From the NCBI GenBank assembly GCA_030248195.1, contig JASAND010020808.1:1-64000 (forward strand): a stretch of DNA of 64,000 bases, in the 5' to 3' direction. Below are positions 10,550 through 20,913 of the stretch, in pieces. The notes under the pieces were generated by a model. That model worked only from the letters and a program-made list of their open reading frames with translations. It searched no databases and was not told the DNA's origin. Position 1 is the first letter of the stretch. Each line of letters opens with the position of its first letter. Both the position numbers and the translations under genes were made by a program. This stretch comes from Trissonchulus latispiculum (Eukaryota; Nematoda; Enoplea; Enoplida; Ironidae).

Positions 10550-10587
10550 ATATTATAGGGGAGCGCTCTCGCGCTCCCCTATAATAT
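10550..10587. other. Perfect hairpin, stem 17 bp, loop TCTC (hairpin type 2)
   Basis: ATATTATAGGGGAGCGC at 10,550-10,566 pairs perfectly with 10,571-10,587. It is preceded by GTCTCCAAGGG and TTTTACACCC, the same order as in the type 3 hairpin at 30,013-30,046. Confidence 0.85.
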
Positions 10588-10640
10588 ATAATTGCAAACT
10601 TTGTTAAATTTTTGTCTATACTTGTCTGTCTGTCTTAAAT

Positions 10641-11014
10641 CTGGGCTTATTCTACTGGGGGGGGCCCATAAACACCCTTCCCCCCCAAAAAAATCGCCCC
10701 CCCCCCAAAAAATGGGTGCCCCTTTTGGTACCAACTTTTGCCCTGAAAAAATCGCTCAGAAGGCAAAAGTTTCAAAAATTTCCCGGCTTCGCCGGAGATT
10801 TTTAGTCGATTTTTGCCTATTTAAGCACTAAATCCGCTTATTTTTGGCAATTGCTATAAAAATAGCAAAATAAAATAGCATATAAATAGCATATAAAAAT
10901 TTTTAGCATGTTTTTAGAAAAATTTTGAAAAAGTTTCGCCCCCCAAAAATGACTCGCCCCCCGAGGGCCCCCCCAAAGAGCCCCCCCAAGAAAAAATCCC
11001 TAGAATAAGCCCAG
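10641..11014. mobile_element. G-run miniature element, CTGGGCTTATTCTA-end family, right-arm copy
   Basis: A 374-bp mirror copy of 7,929-8,272, flanked by TTAAAT at 10,635-10,640 and 11,015-11,020. It contains an extra G/C-run segment compared with the left copy. Confidence 0.75.
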
Positions 11015-12042
11015 TTAAATATGTCTTAAAATGTCTTAGGTCTAAAATGTCTAAAATAGATGTCTTAAAATAACTACTCATGGAGACCTATATATTTATA
11101 TAACACTGATTTATAAAAAAATTACATTATGTATATAGAAATTCATTTGGCATGACTTGCGTAAAAAATTAGATAACAAAATATCAAAGTCTATATACGT
11201 ACTTATTCGAGTTCAGTTGAATATTAAGATACACGGGGATCTGGGGGCGGCAGCCCCCAGTAAAAGCCACGCTCTTAGCACAAAAAATCGCTTCTAGAAA
11301 TTAATTTAGAGCACTCCAGGCATTTATATTTTAGTTTCAGTAATAAGTTTCCTTTGGTTTGTTAACTGCAAAAAAGATCCGGATCCGGATGGTCTTTCTG
11401 CCGGATCCGGATCTGCAATATCCGGCAGGACCCGGATATCCGGTCGATCCGTAATATATACGTATATATATAAGTAACACAAATGGTCCGGATAGAAGGA
11501 TCCATATGGATAGAAGTAGGTTGCAATTTCGCGGCCCGCACACTCAGTCACAAAAATCCCGGAAGGGGGCAATTTGGGGGGAGGCATTTTCGGGGATGGA
11601 TCGGCCCCCCAGCCCACCCCTGAAAAAATACACTGCTCCAGGGGTTGTATACGTATATATATATATATATACAAGTAACAAAAATGCTCCGCACAAAAGG
11701 GGATAATATGTGTGTTGGGCCTATGTCTGTCGTTTAAATTCCGGTTGAGAAAGCAAGTATATATATCCGACACAGCAAGTTTGGGTGGGTGGTTCTATGG
11801 CGAAAGTTGTTCAGTTCGATGCGGGCCTTCATTTGACTCAAAATTTGACCACTTTTGAAAATTTTAATTTTTGACCCAAAATCGCCTAAGTCCCCACCCC
11901 ACCCCACCACAGCCACTTTAGGTACGCACTTCTATGACAAAAGTTGCTCAGCTCACTTAGGGCTTTCATTTGGTACCAAATTTGACCACTTTTGAAAAAT
12001 TTTATTTTTGACCACTTGACCCCCTACCCGATTACCCTTCAA

Positions 12043-12470
12043 ACGGCAAAGTGGAGCCAGTCCAGCAAAATGGGTGGGTCGGACGGCAAAACGGACTCCG
12101 GGAATGAGCTGGGCGCACCAGAAAACCTCTATGGACAAAGTTTTGAGAGGCCATGCACAGTCCTATATGGTGTTCTTGGAAGTCGGTACCGCCTTGACCC
12201 TCCCGACAGCAAAGTGGAACCAGCCCAGCAAAATGGGTGGGTCGGACGGCAAAACGGACACCGGAAATGAGCTGGGCGTACCAGAAAACCTCTATGGACA
12301 AAGTTTTGAGAGGCTATGCACAGTCCTATATGGTGTTCTTGGAAGTCGGTACCGACTTGACCCTCCCGACAGCAAAGTGGAACCAGCCCAGCAATATGGG
12401 TGGGTCCGACGGCAAAACTGCTTACGGGAATCAATTCGCCGCGCCAGAAAACCTTTGTATGAAAGAATTG
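12043..12470 (+). repeat. 163-bp tandem repeat, right-arm array
   Basis: Mirror of 2,480-2,900. AAAACCTCTATGGACAAAG recurs at 163-bp spacing (about 12,122 and 12,285). The 154-codon frame through it is repeat-derived, not a gene. Confidence 0.8.
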
Positions 12471-12834
12471 AGCTTTCTAAGTTGAATACACAGCGAGAAA
12501 TTTCGATTTTTGATTTTTCGAATTTTCACCATTTTTGACCGGCCACTGTGGTCGCATGGGAAGTGATAGAGAAACGAGACTTAGCTATTTAGTTAGTTCA
12601 ATATATGTAGTCTCTGAATATAAAAAGAAATCGGCTCCAGCTCTTAACGTTCGAGCTGCGCAGCGACCACAAAAATGGTCACTTTTCGCTCTGAGCCGAC
12701 TTTGCGGCGCTGTGGCGCACCTGCGGCGCAAAAAAAGTAGCGATTCTTAAATGGCGCATGGGGTACTACCAGACCCTATACCCCTTTAGGTCCGGCCTCC
12801 GCTGCAGATTACGTGAAAGAGGCGGAAAGTCAGG

Positions 12835-13068
12835 ACAATACGACCATTAAATAGGAGAAACCGGAAAAAAAACATCGCCGCCATAACCGGTCCGGGGCGC
12901 AACTTTTTAACGGAAAGTGATACGGGGCTGAAACTTCGCACACATACTAAACTCGATGTGCTCTACAATTTGCGCATGAAATCTGCGCAGGATCTGCGCA
13001 GGATTTTGCGCAGCCTCTGCGCAGCTTATTTTACGGTGTCTCCAGGGACTTTTGACACATATTATAGG
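12835..13068 (+). repeat. TGCGCAG-rich end module, copy 3
   Basis: Mirror of 1,884-2,115, with GCGCAACTTTTTAACGG, CTCGATGTGCTCTACAATTT and four TGCGCAG words, ending in CATATTATAGGGG just before the interrupted hairpin. Confidence 0.7.
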
Positions 13069-13074
13069 GGTCGC

Positions 13075-13371
13075 CAGGGTATTTTTTACTGGGGGGGGGC
13101 GGGGGCCCCCCCGAAACCTACCTTCCCCCCCCCCCCGAAAATGCCTTCCCCCCCGAAATCGCCCCCTCCCGGGATTTTTTGAGGGCCCAAATTTTTGCCA
13201 AAAATGGACAAATTTTCAAAAATTTTCAAGAACTTTTAACGTTTCACCATGCAAAATACGCCAAAAAATACCATTTTTTGGCTCATTTTGGGCAAAAAAT
13301 CTTCCCCCCTCCGAAAATTTGTTCCCCCCGGGAAGCCCCCCCCCCGGAAAAAAACCCTAAAAACTACCCTG
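13075..13371. mobile_element. G-run miniature element, CAGGGTA-end family, copy 2
   Basis: A 297-bp element with ends CAGGGTATTTTTTAC and AAAAACTACCCTG, flanked by GTCGC at 13,070-13,074 and 13,372-13,376. The sequence on both sides joins into the intact hairpin seen at 30,013-30,046. Confidence 0.8.
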
Positions 13372-13789
13372 GTCGCTGCCGCGACCCCTATGATACACAC
13401 ATGTATATATATGTGCGAAGGGGGACCGCGCCAAAAGAATTTTGGTACACCCTGTGAAGAGAGACCTTGCCCATGTATGGTAAAAATAGCCTGTTTTGTA
13501 CACATACTGCTATAACTATGCTAAAAAGTGCTCAAAAATTAAGTTTGCGCACCAAAATATATATATACGATTTTTGAGCAAAAAATTCCTACGAAGCCGG
13601 AAAATTTTTTGAAAATTTTGACCAAAAATCCTTAAAATTTGTCATTTTCTGGGCACCTTATAGTGAGTGGGAGGGGGCAGGCCCAAAAAAGTGGGGGGGG
13701 GGGAAGACGTCGAGTGGGGGGGACCCGAAAAGTAAGGGGGAAGGGCGCCCCCCCAGTAAAGTAAACCCAGAATTACAAGCATCAAATAG

Positions 13790-14050
13790 GAGAAACCGGA
13801 AAAAATAAAAAACATCACTTTCATAACCGGTCCGGGGTGCAACTTTTTAAAGGTAAGTGCTACGGTGCTGAAACGCTGCACCTTCGGGTGATGATCATCA
13901 CATTGTGATGTCTAATGCAGCAAACAACAACAACTCCCCAGATATACTAAACTCGATGTGCTCTACAATTTGCGCATGAAATCTGTGCAGGATTTTGCGC
14001 AGCTGCTGTGCAGCTTATTTTACACTGTCTCCAGCCACTTTTCACACATA
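13790..14050 (+). repeat. TGCGCAG-rich end module, copy 4
   Basis: Mirror of 860-1,145. It ends in an AT-rich microsatellite that leads into the CA repeat. Confidence 0.7.
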
Positions 14051-14099
14051 TATATTATAGATATATACATATACAAATATATATACAATACATATATAT

Positions 14100-14150
14100 T
14101 CACACACACACACACGCACACACACACACACGCACGCACACACACACACT

Positions 14151-14246
<96 letters not shown>
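14100..14246. repeat. (CA)n microsatellite
   Basis: Almost uninterrupted CA dinucleotides from about 14,157. Mirror of the GT tract at 656-816 but purer, so the arms have drifted here. Confidence 0.95.
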
Positions 14247-14247
<1 letters not shown>

Positions 14248-14728
14248 TATGGCGCCGGCTCCGGCTAGCCGCAGCCGTAGGCAAGGTGTCCGCAGTGTTT
14301 TTTGCTCAAGAAAGTGCGCAATGACACTTTTTTCTGAAATGAGCAAAAAATTTTGGACTTGTGAGCACGAGTGCGCATAATTTCTAGCGACGCGGAGAGA
14401 AAATTACTAAAAAATAGTTGCTCAAAGTGCTCAGAAAAATTGCTCCTGGCTCTCAATTTTACAAAAAAGCTCCAATTTTTCCTGGGGACCCTGCCCCCAG
14501 ACCCCCGTCCTTACTTGCATACTACAGCTTTATCGCTAAGTTGCGACCTAACTTACGTGTGATTTTGTAGCTTGTATATATATATACAAGAAATAAAAAT
14601 GCTCCTAAAGAGCAAAGAAAGGAATATGAGTCAACATGGAACATGTAAAATGCTAAATATTGTCGGTTGTAAATTAAGAATAAGACAAGCATGTAAAATG
14701 CTAATATGAGTCTGGTGAGGTTGGAAAG

Positions 14729-15147
14729 CTGGGTTTTCTCAAGGCGAAAAAAAGTGGGGGGGGGGAAGTGGGGGGGATCCCCCCCACTAGTGGGGGGGGA
14801 AGACCAAAAGTGGGGGGGATCCAAAGTGACCTGAAAATGTCAAAAATGCAGTAAAAATAGCCTGTTTTCTACATATACTGCTATAACTATGCTGAAAAGT
14901 GCTCAAAAATTGAGTTTGAGTACCAAAATATGGTAACCATTTTTGACCAAAAAATTCCGGCGAAGCCGGAAAATTTTTGAAAATTTTGACCAATATTCCT
15001 AAAAATTTGGCATTTTCTGGGTACCTTGTGGTGAGTGGGGTGGGGAAGCCCAAAAAAGTGGGGGGGGCGAACGAGTGGGGGGGGGAACCCGAAAAGTGGG
15101 GGGGGGGGGGCCCCCCCCCACCCCACCCCCCACTAAAGAAAACCCAG
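14729..15147. mobile_element. G-run miniature element, CTGGGTTTTCT-end family, copy 1
   Basis: A 419-bp element with ends CTGGGTTTTCT and GAAAACCCAG, flanked by GAAAG at 14,724-14,728 and 15,148-15,152. The related locus at 30,778-30,782 (CTTTC, opposite strand) has the same flanks without the insertion, so the empty site is documented inside this window. Confidence 0.85.
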
Positions 15148-15499
15148 GAAAGTGCAGAAGACAAATTTGTACACGCACCAATATGAGGGCGTGCCAAATA
15201 GACTCATATTGGCATTATTAGTATTCTGAAGGCAAGTGATTTCGGTTATATATCACTCACGTAATGTCAGCACGACGCGACAGGGTAGTTTTAGGGTGGA
15301 TGACAGGATTCTGCGCAGGTTACGCACGTATATATATATGTCACGAAAGTTAACATCAGATTTAACTTTGAGTCTCTGAATACATGAGTTATATACAAGT
15401 AACAAAAATGCTCCGCACAAAAGGGGATAATATGTGTGTTGGGCCTATGTCTGTCGTTTAAATTCCGGTTGAGAAAGCAAGTATATAAATCCGACACAG

Positions 15500-16460
15500 C
15501 AAGTTTGGGCGGGTGGTTCTATGGCGAAAGTTGTTCAGTTCGATGCGCGCCTTCATTTGACTCGAAATTTGACCACGTTTGAAAATTTTAATTTTTGACC
15601 CAAAATCGCCTAAGTCCCCACCTCACCCCACCACAGCCCTCTACAGCCACTTTAGGTACGCACTTCTATGACAAAAGTTGCTCAGGTCGATGCGGGCTTT
15701 CATTTGGTACCAAATTTGACCACTTTTGAAAATTTTAATTTTTGACCGAAAATCGCCTAAGTCCCCACCTCACCCCACCACAGCCCTCTACAGCCACTTT
15801 AGGTAGGCACTTCTATGACAAAAGTTGCTCAGGTCGATGCGGGCTTTCATTTGGTACCAAATTTGACCACTTTTGAAAACTTTCATTTTTGACCGAAAAT
15901 CGCCTAAGTCCCCACCCCACTCCACCACAGCACTCTACAGCCACTTTGAGCATGCAGTTATATGACAAAAGTTGCTCAGCTCGCTTAGGGCTTTCATTTG
16001 GTACCAAATTTGACCACTTTTGAAAACTTTCATTTTTGACCGAAAATCGCCTAAGTCCCCACCCCACCCCACCACAGCACTCTACAGCCACTTTGAGCAT
16101 GCAGTTCTATGACAAAAGTTGCTCAGCTCACTTAGGGCTTTCATTTGGTACCAAATTTGACCACTTTTGAAAACTTTCATTTTTGACCGAAAATCGCCTA
16201 AGTCCCCACCCCACCCCACCACAGCCCTCTACAGCCACTTTGAGCATGCAGTTCTATGACAAAAGTTGCTCAGCTCGCTTAGGGCTTTCATTTGGTACCA
16301 AATTTGACCACTTTTGAAAACTTTCATTTTTGACCGAAAATCGCCTAAGTCCCCACCCCACCCCACCACAGCACTCTACAGCCACTTTGAGCATGCAGTT
16401 CTATGACAAAAGTTGCTCAGCTCACTTAGGGCTTTCATTTGGTACCAAATTTGACCACTT
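15500..16460. repeat. 147-bp tandem array
   Basis: CTCAG in the unit recurs at 15,681, 15,828, 15,975, 16,122, 16,269 and 16,416, exactly 147 bp apart. Units contain GGTACCAAATTTGACCACTT, a C-rich CCCCACCCCACC block and GAGCATGCAGTT. The 95-codon ORFs across it are repeat artefacts. Confidence 0.9.
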
Positions 16461-16511
16461 TTGAAAAATTTTATTTTCGACCACTTGACACCCTACCCGA
16501 TTACCCTTCAA

Positions 16512-16940
16512 ACGGCAAAGTGGAGCCAGTCCAGCAAAATGGGTGGGTCGGACGGCAAAACGGACTCCGGGAATGAGCTGGGCGCACCAGAAAACCTCTA
16601 TGGACAAAGTTTTGAGAGGCCATGCACAGTCCTATATGGTGTTCTTGGAAGTCGGTACCGCCTTGACCCTCCCGACAGCAAAGTGGAACCAGCCCAGCAA
16701 AATGGGTGGGTCGGACGGCAAAACGGACACCGGAAATGAGCTGGGCGTACCAGAAAACCTCTATGGACAAAGTTTTGAGAGGCTATGCACAGTCCTATAT
16801 GGTGTTCTTGGAAGTCGGTACCGACTTGACCCTCCCGACAGCAAAGTGGAACCAGCCCAGCAATATGGGTGGGTCCGACGGCAAAACTGCTTACGGGAAT
16901 CAATTCGCCGCGCCAGAAAACCTTTGTATGCAAGAATTGA
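16512..16940 (+). repeat. 163-bp tandem repeat, unit U copy 1
   Basis: Same array and orientation as 12,043-12,470, nearly identical in sequence. Confidence 0.8.
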
Positions 16941-17299
16941 GCTTTCTAAGTTGAATACACAGCGAGAAATTTCGATTTTTGATTTTTCGAATTTTCACCA
17001 TTTTTGACCGGCCACTGTGGTCGCATGGGAAGTGATAGAGAAACGAGACTTAGCTATTTAGTTAGTTCAATATATGTAGTCTCTGAATATAAAAAGAAAT
17101 CGGCTCCAGCTCTTAACGTTCGAGCTGCGCAGCGACCACAAAAATGGTCACTTTTCGCTCTGAGCCGACTTTGCGGCGCTGTGGCGCACCTGCGGCGCAA
17201 AAAAGTAGCGATTCTTAAATGGCGCATGGGGTACTACCAGACCCTATACCCCTTTAGGTCCGGCCTCCGCTGCAGATTACGTGAAAGAGGCGGAAAGTC

Positions 17300-17537
17300 A
17301 GGACAATACGACCATTAAATAGGAGAAACCGGAAAAAAAACATCGCCGCCATAACCGGTCCGGGGCGCAACTTTTTAACGGAAAGTGATACGGGGCTGAA
17401 ACTTCGCACACATACTAAACTCGATGTGCTCTACAATTTGCGCATGAAATCTGCGCAGGATCTGCGCAGGATTTTGCGCAGCCTCTGCGCAGCTTATTTT
17501 ACGGTGTCTCCAGGGACTTTTGACACATATTATAGGG
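17300..17537 (+). repeat. TGCGCAG-rich end module, copy 5
   Basis: Near-identical to 12,835-13,068. Confidence 0.7.
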
Positions 17538-17542
17538 GTCGC

Positions 17543-17749
17543 CAGGGTATTTTTTACAGGGGGGGGCGGGGGCCCCCCGAAAATGCCTTCCCCCCCGAAA
17601 TCGCCCCCTCCCGGGATTTTTGCTTCCCCCCCCCGGGATTTTTTGAGGGCCCAAATTTTTGCCAAAAATGGACAAATTTTCAAAAATTTTCAAGAACTTT
17701 TAACGTTTCACCATGCAAAATACGCCAAAAAATACCATTTTTTGGCTCA
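17543..17749. mobile_element. Truncated G-run element, CAGGGTA-end family, copy 3
   Basis: Starts with CAGGGTATTTTTTAC after GTCGC (17,538-17,542). It follows copy 2 until TTTTTTGGCTCAT, then breaks into unrelated purine-rich DNA at 17,750. The right end is missing. Confidence 0.65.
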
Positions 17750-17932
17750 TGAAAAAAAAAAGAGGGGGAAGGTGATGTAAAAAAAGTAGGAAATATATGT
17801 TTGGAAAATTTAAAATTATTTGATGGGAGGGGGGGGAAGGGCAGAAAAAATAAAAAAAAAAATGGGAAGGGGATGTGTAAAAAGTAATGTTATGGGGATT
17901 ATAAATTATAAATTATAAGAAGAAAAAGGAAA
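17750..17932. other. Purine-rich junction sequence
   Basis: G/A-rich, non-coding stretch between the broken G-run element and the 3' end of the Penelope-like copy. It has no match elsewhere in the window that I can see. Confidence 0.4.
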
Positions 17933-17979
17933 GTTAGAGAAATGAAAATCAAACGTGGACACCCAAAGTCAGACCAACC

Positions 17980-20913
17980 TTAATCACGTAACCGGTTTCG
18001 ATGCTCCACCGGGGGCATCTTCTTCAGACGATTCATCACACGCTGCTGTCGTTCCTGAGGGGTCAGATAGCGGGGGATCCAATTTCGGGAGGGAAGGAAA
18101 ATTTCAAAGTTCTCTAGGGTTGGGGCTCCAGGGGTCAGACGGGAAAGAACTGGGGGGACCGGAGGACCGAAATTCCCGGGAGGGTCGGTAGGAGGCAGGG
18201 AGGCAGGGACTGGGGGGACCGGAGGACCGGAACTGCCGGGAGGGTCGGGACCACTGTTATTGATGTTGTTGTTGTCGACAGAGTCCAAATGGATGCTAGT
18301 AAACCTGGACCCGGGGGGTGGGGATTTGTTGTGACGGAGAACGTGCTCCCAGTTGATTCCAAAAGGATGGTCAGAAAATAGTTGACTAATCCACCACTTT
18401 TCTTTCTTCTTCCGAGTAGTTTCGTCGTCAGAAAAATCCAATACAGTTACTAATAATTGATCTAATGTATGGGTATGGTTCCTGAAATCACACGAAAGAG
18501 GTTTACTAGCATCCATTTTTCGAATGTCACACCTGTGGTTGTTAAACCTGATGGAGAGAGGATTTCCGCTTTCTCCAACATATTGGGAGGGGCACCCCTT
18601 AATCTCCGCCAGATATACAGTCCCCTTGCTTGTACAGTCAAAATGGCCCTTCAGACGATATTCCAAGCCAGTTACAGAGCTCCTGATGCTAGTGCCGGTT
18701 TTGATAGAGGGGCAGAGAGCACATTTCCGCCTGCCGCATCGAAAGGTTCCACTGGGCTCAGAATTAGCGATCCGTGGGGCTCTTTCTGGCACTGGCAATT
18801 TGGCCTTCACAAGCATGTTTCTAAGCTTAGGTGGGGGACGCCAGAACAGATTCACTTTAAAGCTTAGACCATTCAGAAAATGTTCATGACTTCTTAGGAT
18901 GGTTTTAACGTTTCTGAGGTCCGGATGGTATGGCAGGACCAAGTAGAACGACTTTTCTTCAGGCTGTGTCCCAGGATCGAGTTTGGGGGTGAGTAGCTGG
19001 TCTCTATCTGCTGACAAAGCCCTTTCGATCCTCCGCTGAACTTTGCCTCTGGGATAGCCTCTTCTTACCAAGTCTTCTTTCAGCTGCCTACACCTGAGCC
19101 GGGCCGTGTCTGGATTTGAGCAGATACGGCAAATCCTCAAGGCCTGGCTATATGCAATTGGAAGCTTATGCTCTACAGGGTGGCAGGATTCGAAATGGAG
19201 ATACTGTCTCGTGTCCGTGGGTTTCGTGAATAGGTCTGTTATAATTCTTCCATCCCGGATTTCTACTGAAACGTCTAGAAAGTTAACTTTGGTCTCACCC
19301 ACGTCGACTTCCAAGTTGATGCTGGGGATAAGGCTATTCGCCAGCTGCAGAAATTCAGCTAGGTCATCTCGGGTGCCATCCCAAATAATGAAAATGTCAT
19401 CGATGTAGCGCCACCAAACCAAGGGTTTGTTTGCCGCCAGCGAAAACAGCTTTTTCTCGAACCCATACCACATAAATATGTTAGCGTAACTCGGAGCCAT
19501 TTTGGTTCCCATCGCTGTACCGTTCATCTGGGTATAAAATTCGCCATCAAATTCGAATACGTTGTTGGTTAGAACAAGTTCGGCCATCCGAACTACCACA
19601 TTTGTTGGATATTTTGGGTTCTCTCTACTCGAGAGGGCTTCGCTGCAGGCGGCTAGACCCAAATGGTGCGGAATATTGGTATACAGGCTTGAGACATCGG
19701 CGGTGGCCAGTAGGCAGTTCGAAGATACATTCAGGGATCCTAGTTTACGCAGAAAATCATTGGTGTCCTGGATGAATGTTGGTATTTGGCGAACAAGGGG
19801 TTTGAGCTCGGAGTCTACAAATCCACTGATGTTCTCGGTAGGACAGCCATTTGCAGAAACGATAGGCCTCCCAGGGCAGGGTGTCTTCTGCTTGTGTATC
19901 TTCGGCAGTAGGTAAAACCTGGCAGCTTTGGCATCTTTTGGAGTGAGGGACTCAGCGACTTTGTCGTTGATGATCCCACGAGCGTGCCAGTTCTCTATGT
20001 GGAGAGATATGGTCCGCGAGACGCTTTGGGATGTATCTAAAGCATCTTTCCTGTAGGTTTCCTGGTCATTCAGCTGTCTTCTCGCTTCCTGGACATAGGC
20101 ATCTCTGGACCAAACGACCACAGAGCGGCCCTTGTCTGCAGGCTTTATGATGATACCGCGATTCTGGCGCAACTGCTGAACAGCCTCTTTCTCTGCAGCA
20201 GACAGATTGGATCGTCTGCGATGGAGAGGAAGTGCCTGTATATCACTTTTCACGGAATCGCAGTACACCTTGGCTTGAAGGTTACCAGGACTGGAGCGCG
20301 TTAGCTGGTTGCAGAATTTGGACACTCCAGCTAACAGATCGTAGCGACTGAATTCCGGAGGACGTGGGGCAAAGCCCAAACCTTTAGCCAAAACCAATTT
20401 CTGTGGCCTTGTTAGGCCGACAGAATTCAGGTCAACGACAGTCCTGTTCAGTTCGTCATCAGAGGGTTGGTGGACTTTCTGCCTCTGGTTCCTTACAAAT
20501 CTACGGTTGGCCTTCCTCGGTTGACAGTCGAGGTGTATCCACTTGGCCTTTGCCAGAATGGCATCTGTTGCCTCCGAAACAGTCATATTGCTGATCTTAG
20601 TCAACTTTTTGACTTTCTGGCGTAGGAGAGGACTTCGATCGTCAAAGTTCATGCGACGGGACGGTAAGGGGCACAGGCGGCATTGTTTCCGATAGAATTG
20701 ATACAGACTGCTAAGAAGATAGAATTCTAGCTTCTGAAACTGTTTGGACCACAGCCTTCCCAGCTGTTCAGGGCTACAAATTTGGGGCGATTTTGGTTTG
20801 ATTTTAAGTCCAGGGGGCAGGATCCGGTTTTCTAGGCATACACCAGTGAAAGCAGCGTGTAGAAGAGAGACAGGGTAGTTAGTCCGGCCAGCTGGGTTAG
20901 TGGCTGGATCCAT
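17980..20913 (-). CDS. Penelope-like reverse transcriptase with C-terminal GIY-YIG endonuclease
   Basis: Intact 977-residue protein from an ATG. Reverse-transcriptase features: IIIKPADKGRSVVVW (254-268), FYLLPKIHK (333-341), TADVSSLYTNIP (404-415, first catalytic Asp), GTAMGTKMAPSYANIF (465-480), YIDDIFIIWDG (503-513, catalytic Asp pair), NFLDVSV (544-550). A linker has a CGRRKCALC cluster (726-734). The GIY-YIG nuclease follows: VYL (767-769), QYVGESG (777-783), Arg787, and a candidate catalytic Glu838 in KEKWW. The tail (886-924) is proline-rich with a duplicated GPPVPPV segment. Between the GIY-like and YIG-like strands only one Cys (774) is present, where related proteins usually have a pair. 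It copies the element RNA into nicked chromosomal DNA. The intact frame and identical neighbours suggest recent activity. Confidence 0.93.
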   Translation of the reverse strand: MDPATNPAGRTNYPVSLLHAAFTGVCLENRILPPGLKIKPKSPQICSPEQLGRLWSKQFQKLEFYLLSSLYQFYRKQCRLCPLPSRRMNFDDRSPLLRQKVKKLTKISNMTVSEATDAILAKAKWIHLDCQPRKANRRFVRNQRQKVHQPSDDELNRTVVDLNSVGLTRPQKLVLAKGLGFAPRPPEFSRYDLLAGVSKFCNQLTRSSPGNLQAKVYCDSVKSDIQALPLHRRRSNLSAAEKEAVQQLRQNRGIIIKPADKGRSVVVWSRDAYVQEARRQLNDQETYRKDALDTSQSVSRTISLHIENWHARGIINDKVAESLTPKDAKAARFYLLPKIHKQKTPCPGRPIVSANGCPTENISGFVDSELKPLVRQIPTFIQDTNDFLRKLGSLNVSSNCLLATADVSSLYTNIPHHLGLAACSEALSSRENPKYPTNVVVRMAELVLTNNVFEFDGEFYTQMNGTAMGTKMAPSYANIFMWYGFEKKLFSLAANKPLVWWRYIDDIFIIWDGTRDDLAEFLQLANSLIPSINLEVDVGETKVNFLDVSVEIRDGRIITDLFTKPTDTRQYLHFESCHPVEHKLPIAYSQALRICRICSNPDTARLRCRQLKEDLVRRGYPRGKVQRRIERALSADRDQLLTPKLDPGTQPEEKSFYLVLPYHPDLRNVKTILRSHEHFLNGLSFKVNLFWRPPPKLRNMLVKAKLPVPERAPRIANSEPSGTFRCGRRKCALCPSIKTGTSIRSSVTGLEYRLKGHFDCTSKGTVYLAEIKGCPSQYVGESGNPLSIRFNNHRCDIRKMDASKPLSCDFRNHTHTLDQLLVTVLDFSDDETTRKKKEKWWISQLFSDHPFGINWEHVLRHNKSPPPGSRFTSIHLDSVDNNNINNSGPDPPGSSGPPVPPVPASLPPTDPPGNFGPPVPPVLSRLTPGAPTLENFEIFLPSRNWIPRYLTPQERQQRVMNRLKKMPPVEHRNRLRD
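17982..18033 (-). ncRNA. Candidate hammerhead ribozyme fold (full-length copy)
   Basis: Read on the minus strand: CTGAAGA core, stem II GATGC/GCATC with a 10-base loop, GAAA, a palindromic stem III ACCGGT, U as cleavage base, and a stem I of AATC+GT pairing with AC+GATT. One extra A sits between CTGAAGA and stem II, which departs from the consensus. It overlaps the last 17 codons of the gene. Hammerheads are known in the terminal repeats of Penelope-like elements. Confidence 0.45.

Larger units (their letters stand above)
10469..14907. repeat. Right arm of the giant palindrome
   Basis: Reverse-complement partner of 1-8,439. It keeps the same modules in mirror order: the 344-374 bp G-run element, the strong hairpin, the 163-bp repeats, the TGCGCAG-rich module, the CA microsatellite and the start of the 419-bp G-run element. 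It probably continues past 14,907, because the left arm is truncated by the window edge. Confidence 0.85.
14526..17542. repeat. Composite repeat unit U, copy 1
   Basis: Direct copy of 26,530-30,027. The first 2 kb are nearly identical, including the same inserted G-run element. The second half is more diverged. Order: half of a foldback-type end, G-run element, 147-bp array, 163-bp array, TGCGCAG module, hairpin. No protein gene. Confidence 0.8.

Noticed and set aside
12074..12538. 154-codon ORF repeated at 16,543-17,007
   Set aside because: It crosses the 163-bp tandem repeat in shifting frames; copies diverge without preserving the frame.
15500..16460. CRISPR-like array
   Set aside because: Units of 147 bp are conserved along their whole length; there are no short repeats with unique spacers and no cas genes, and the genome is eukaryotic.
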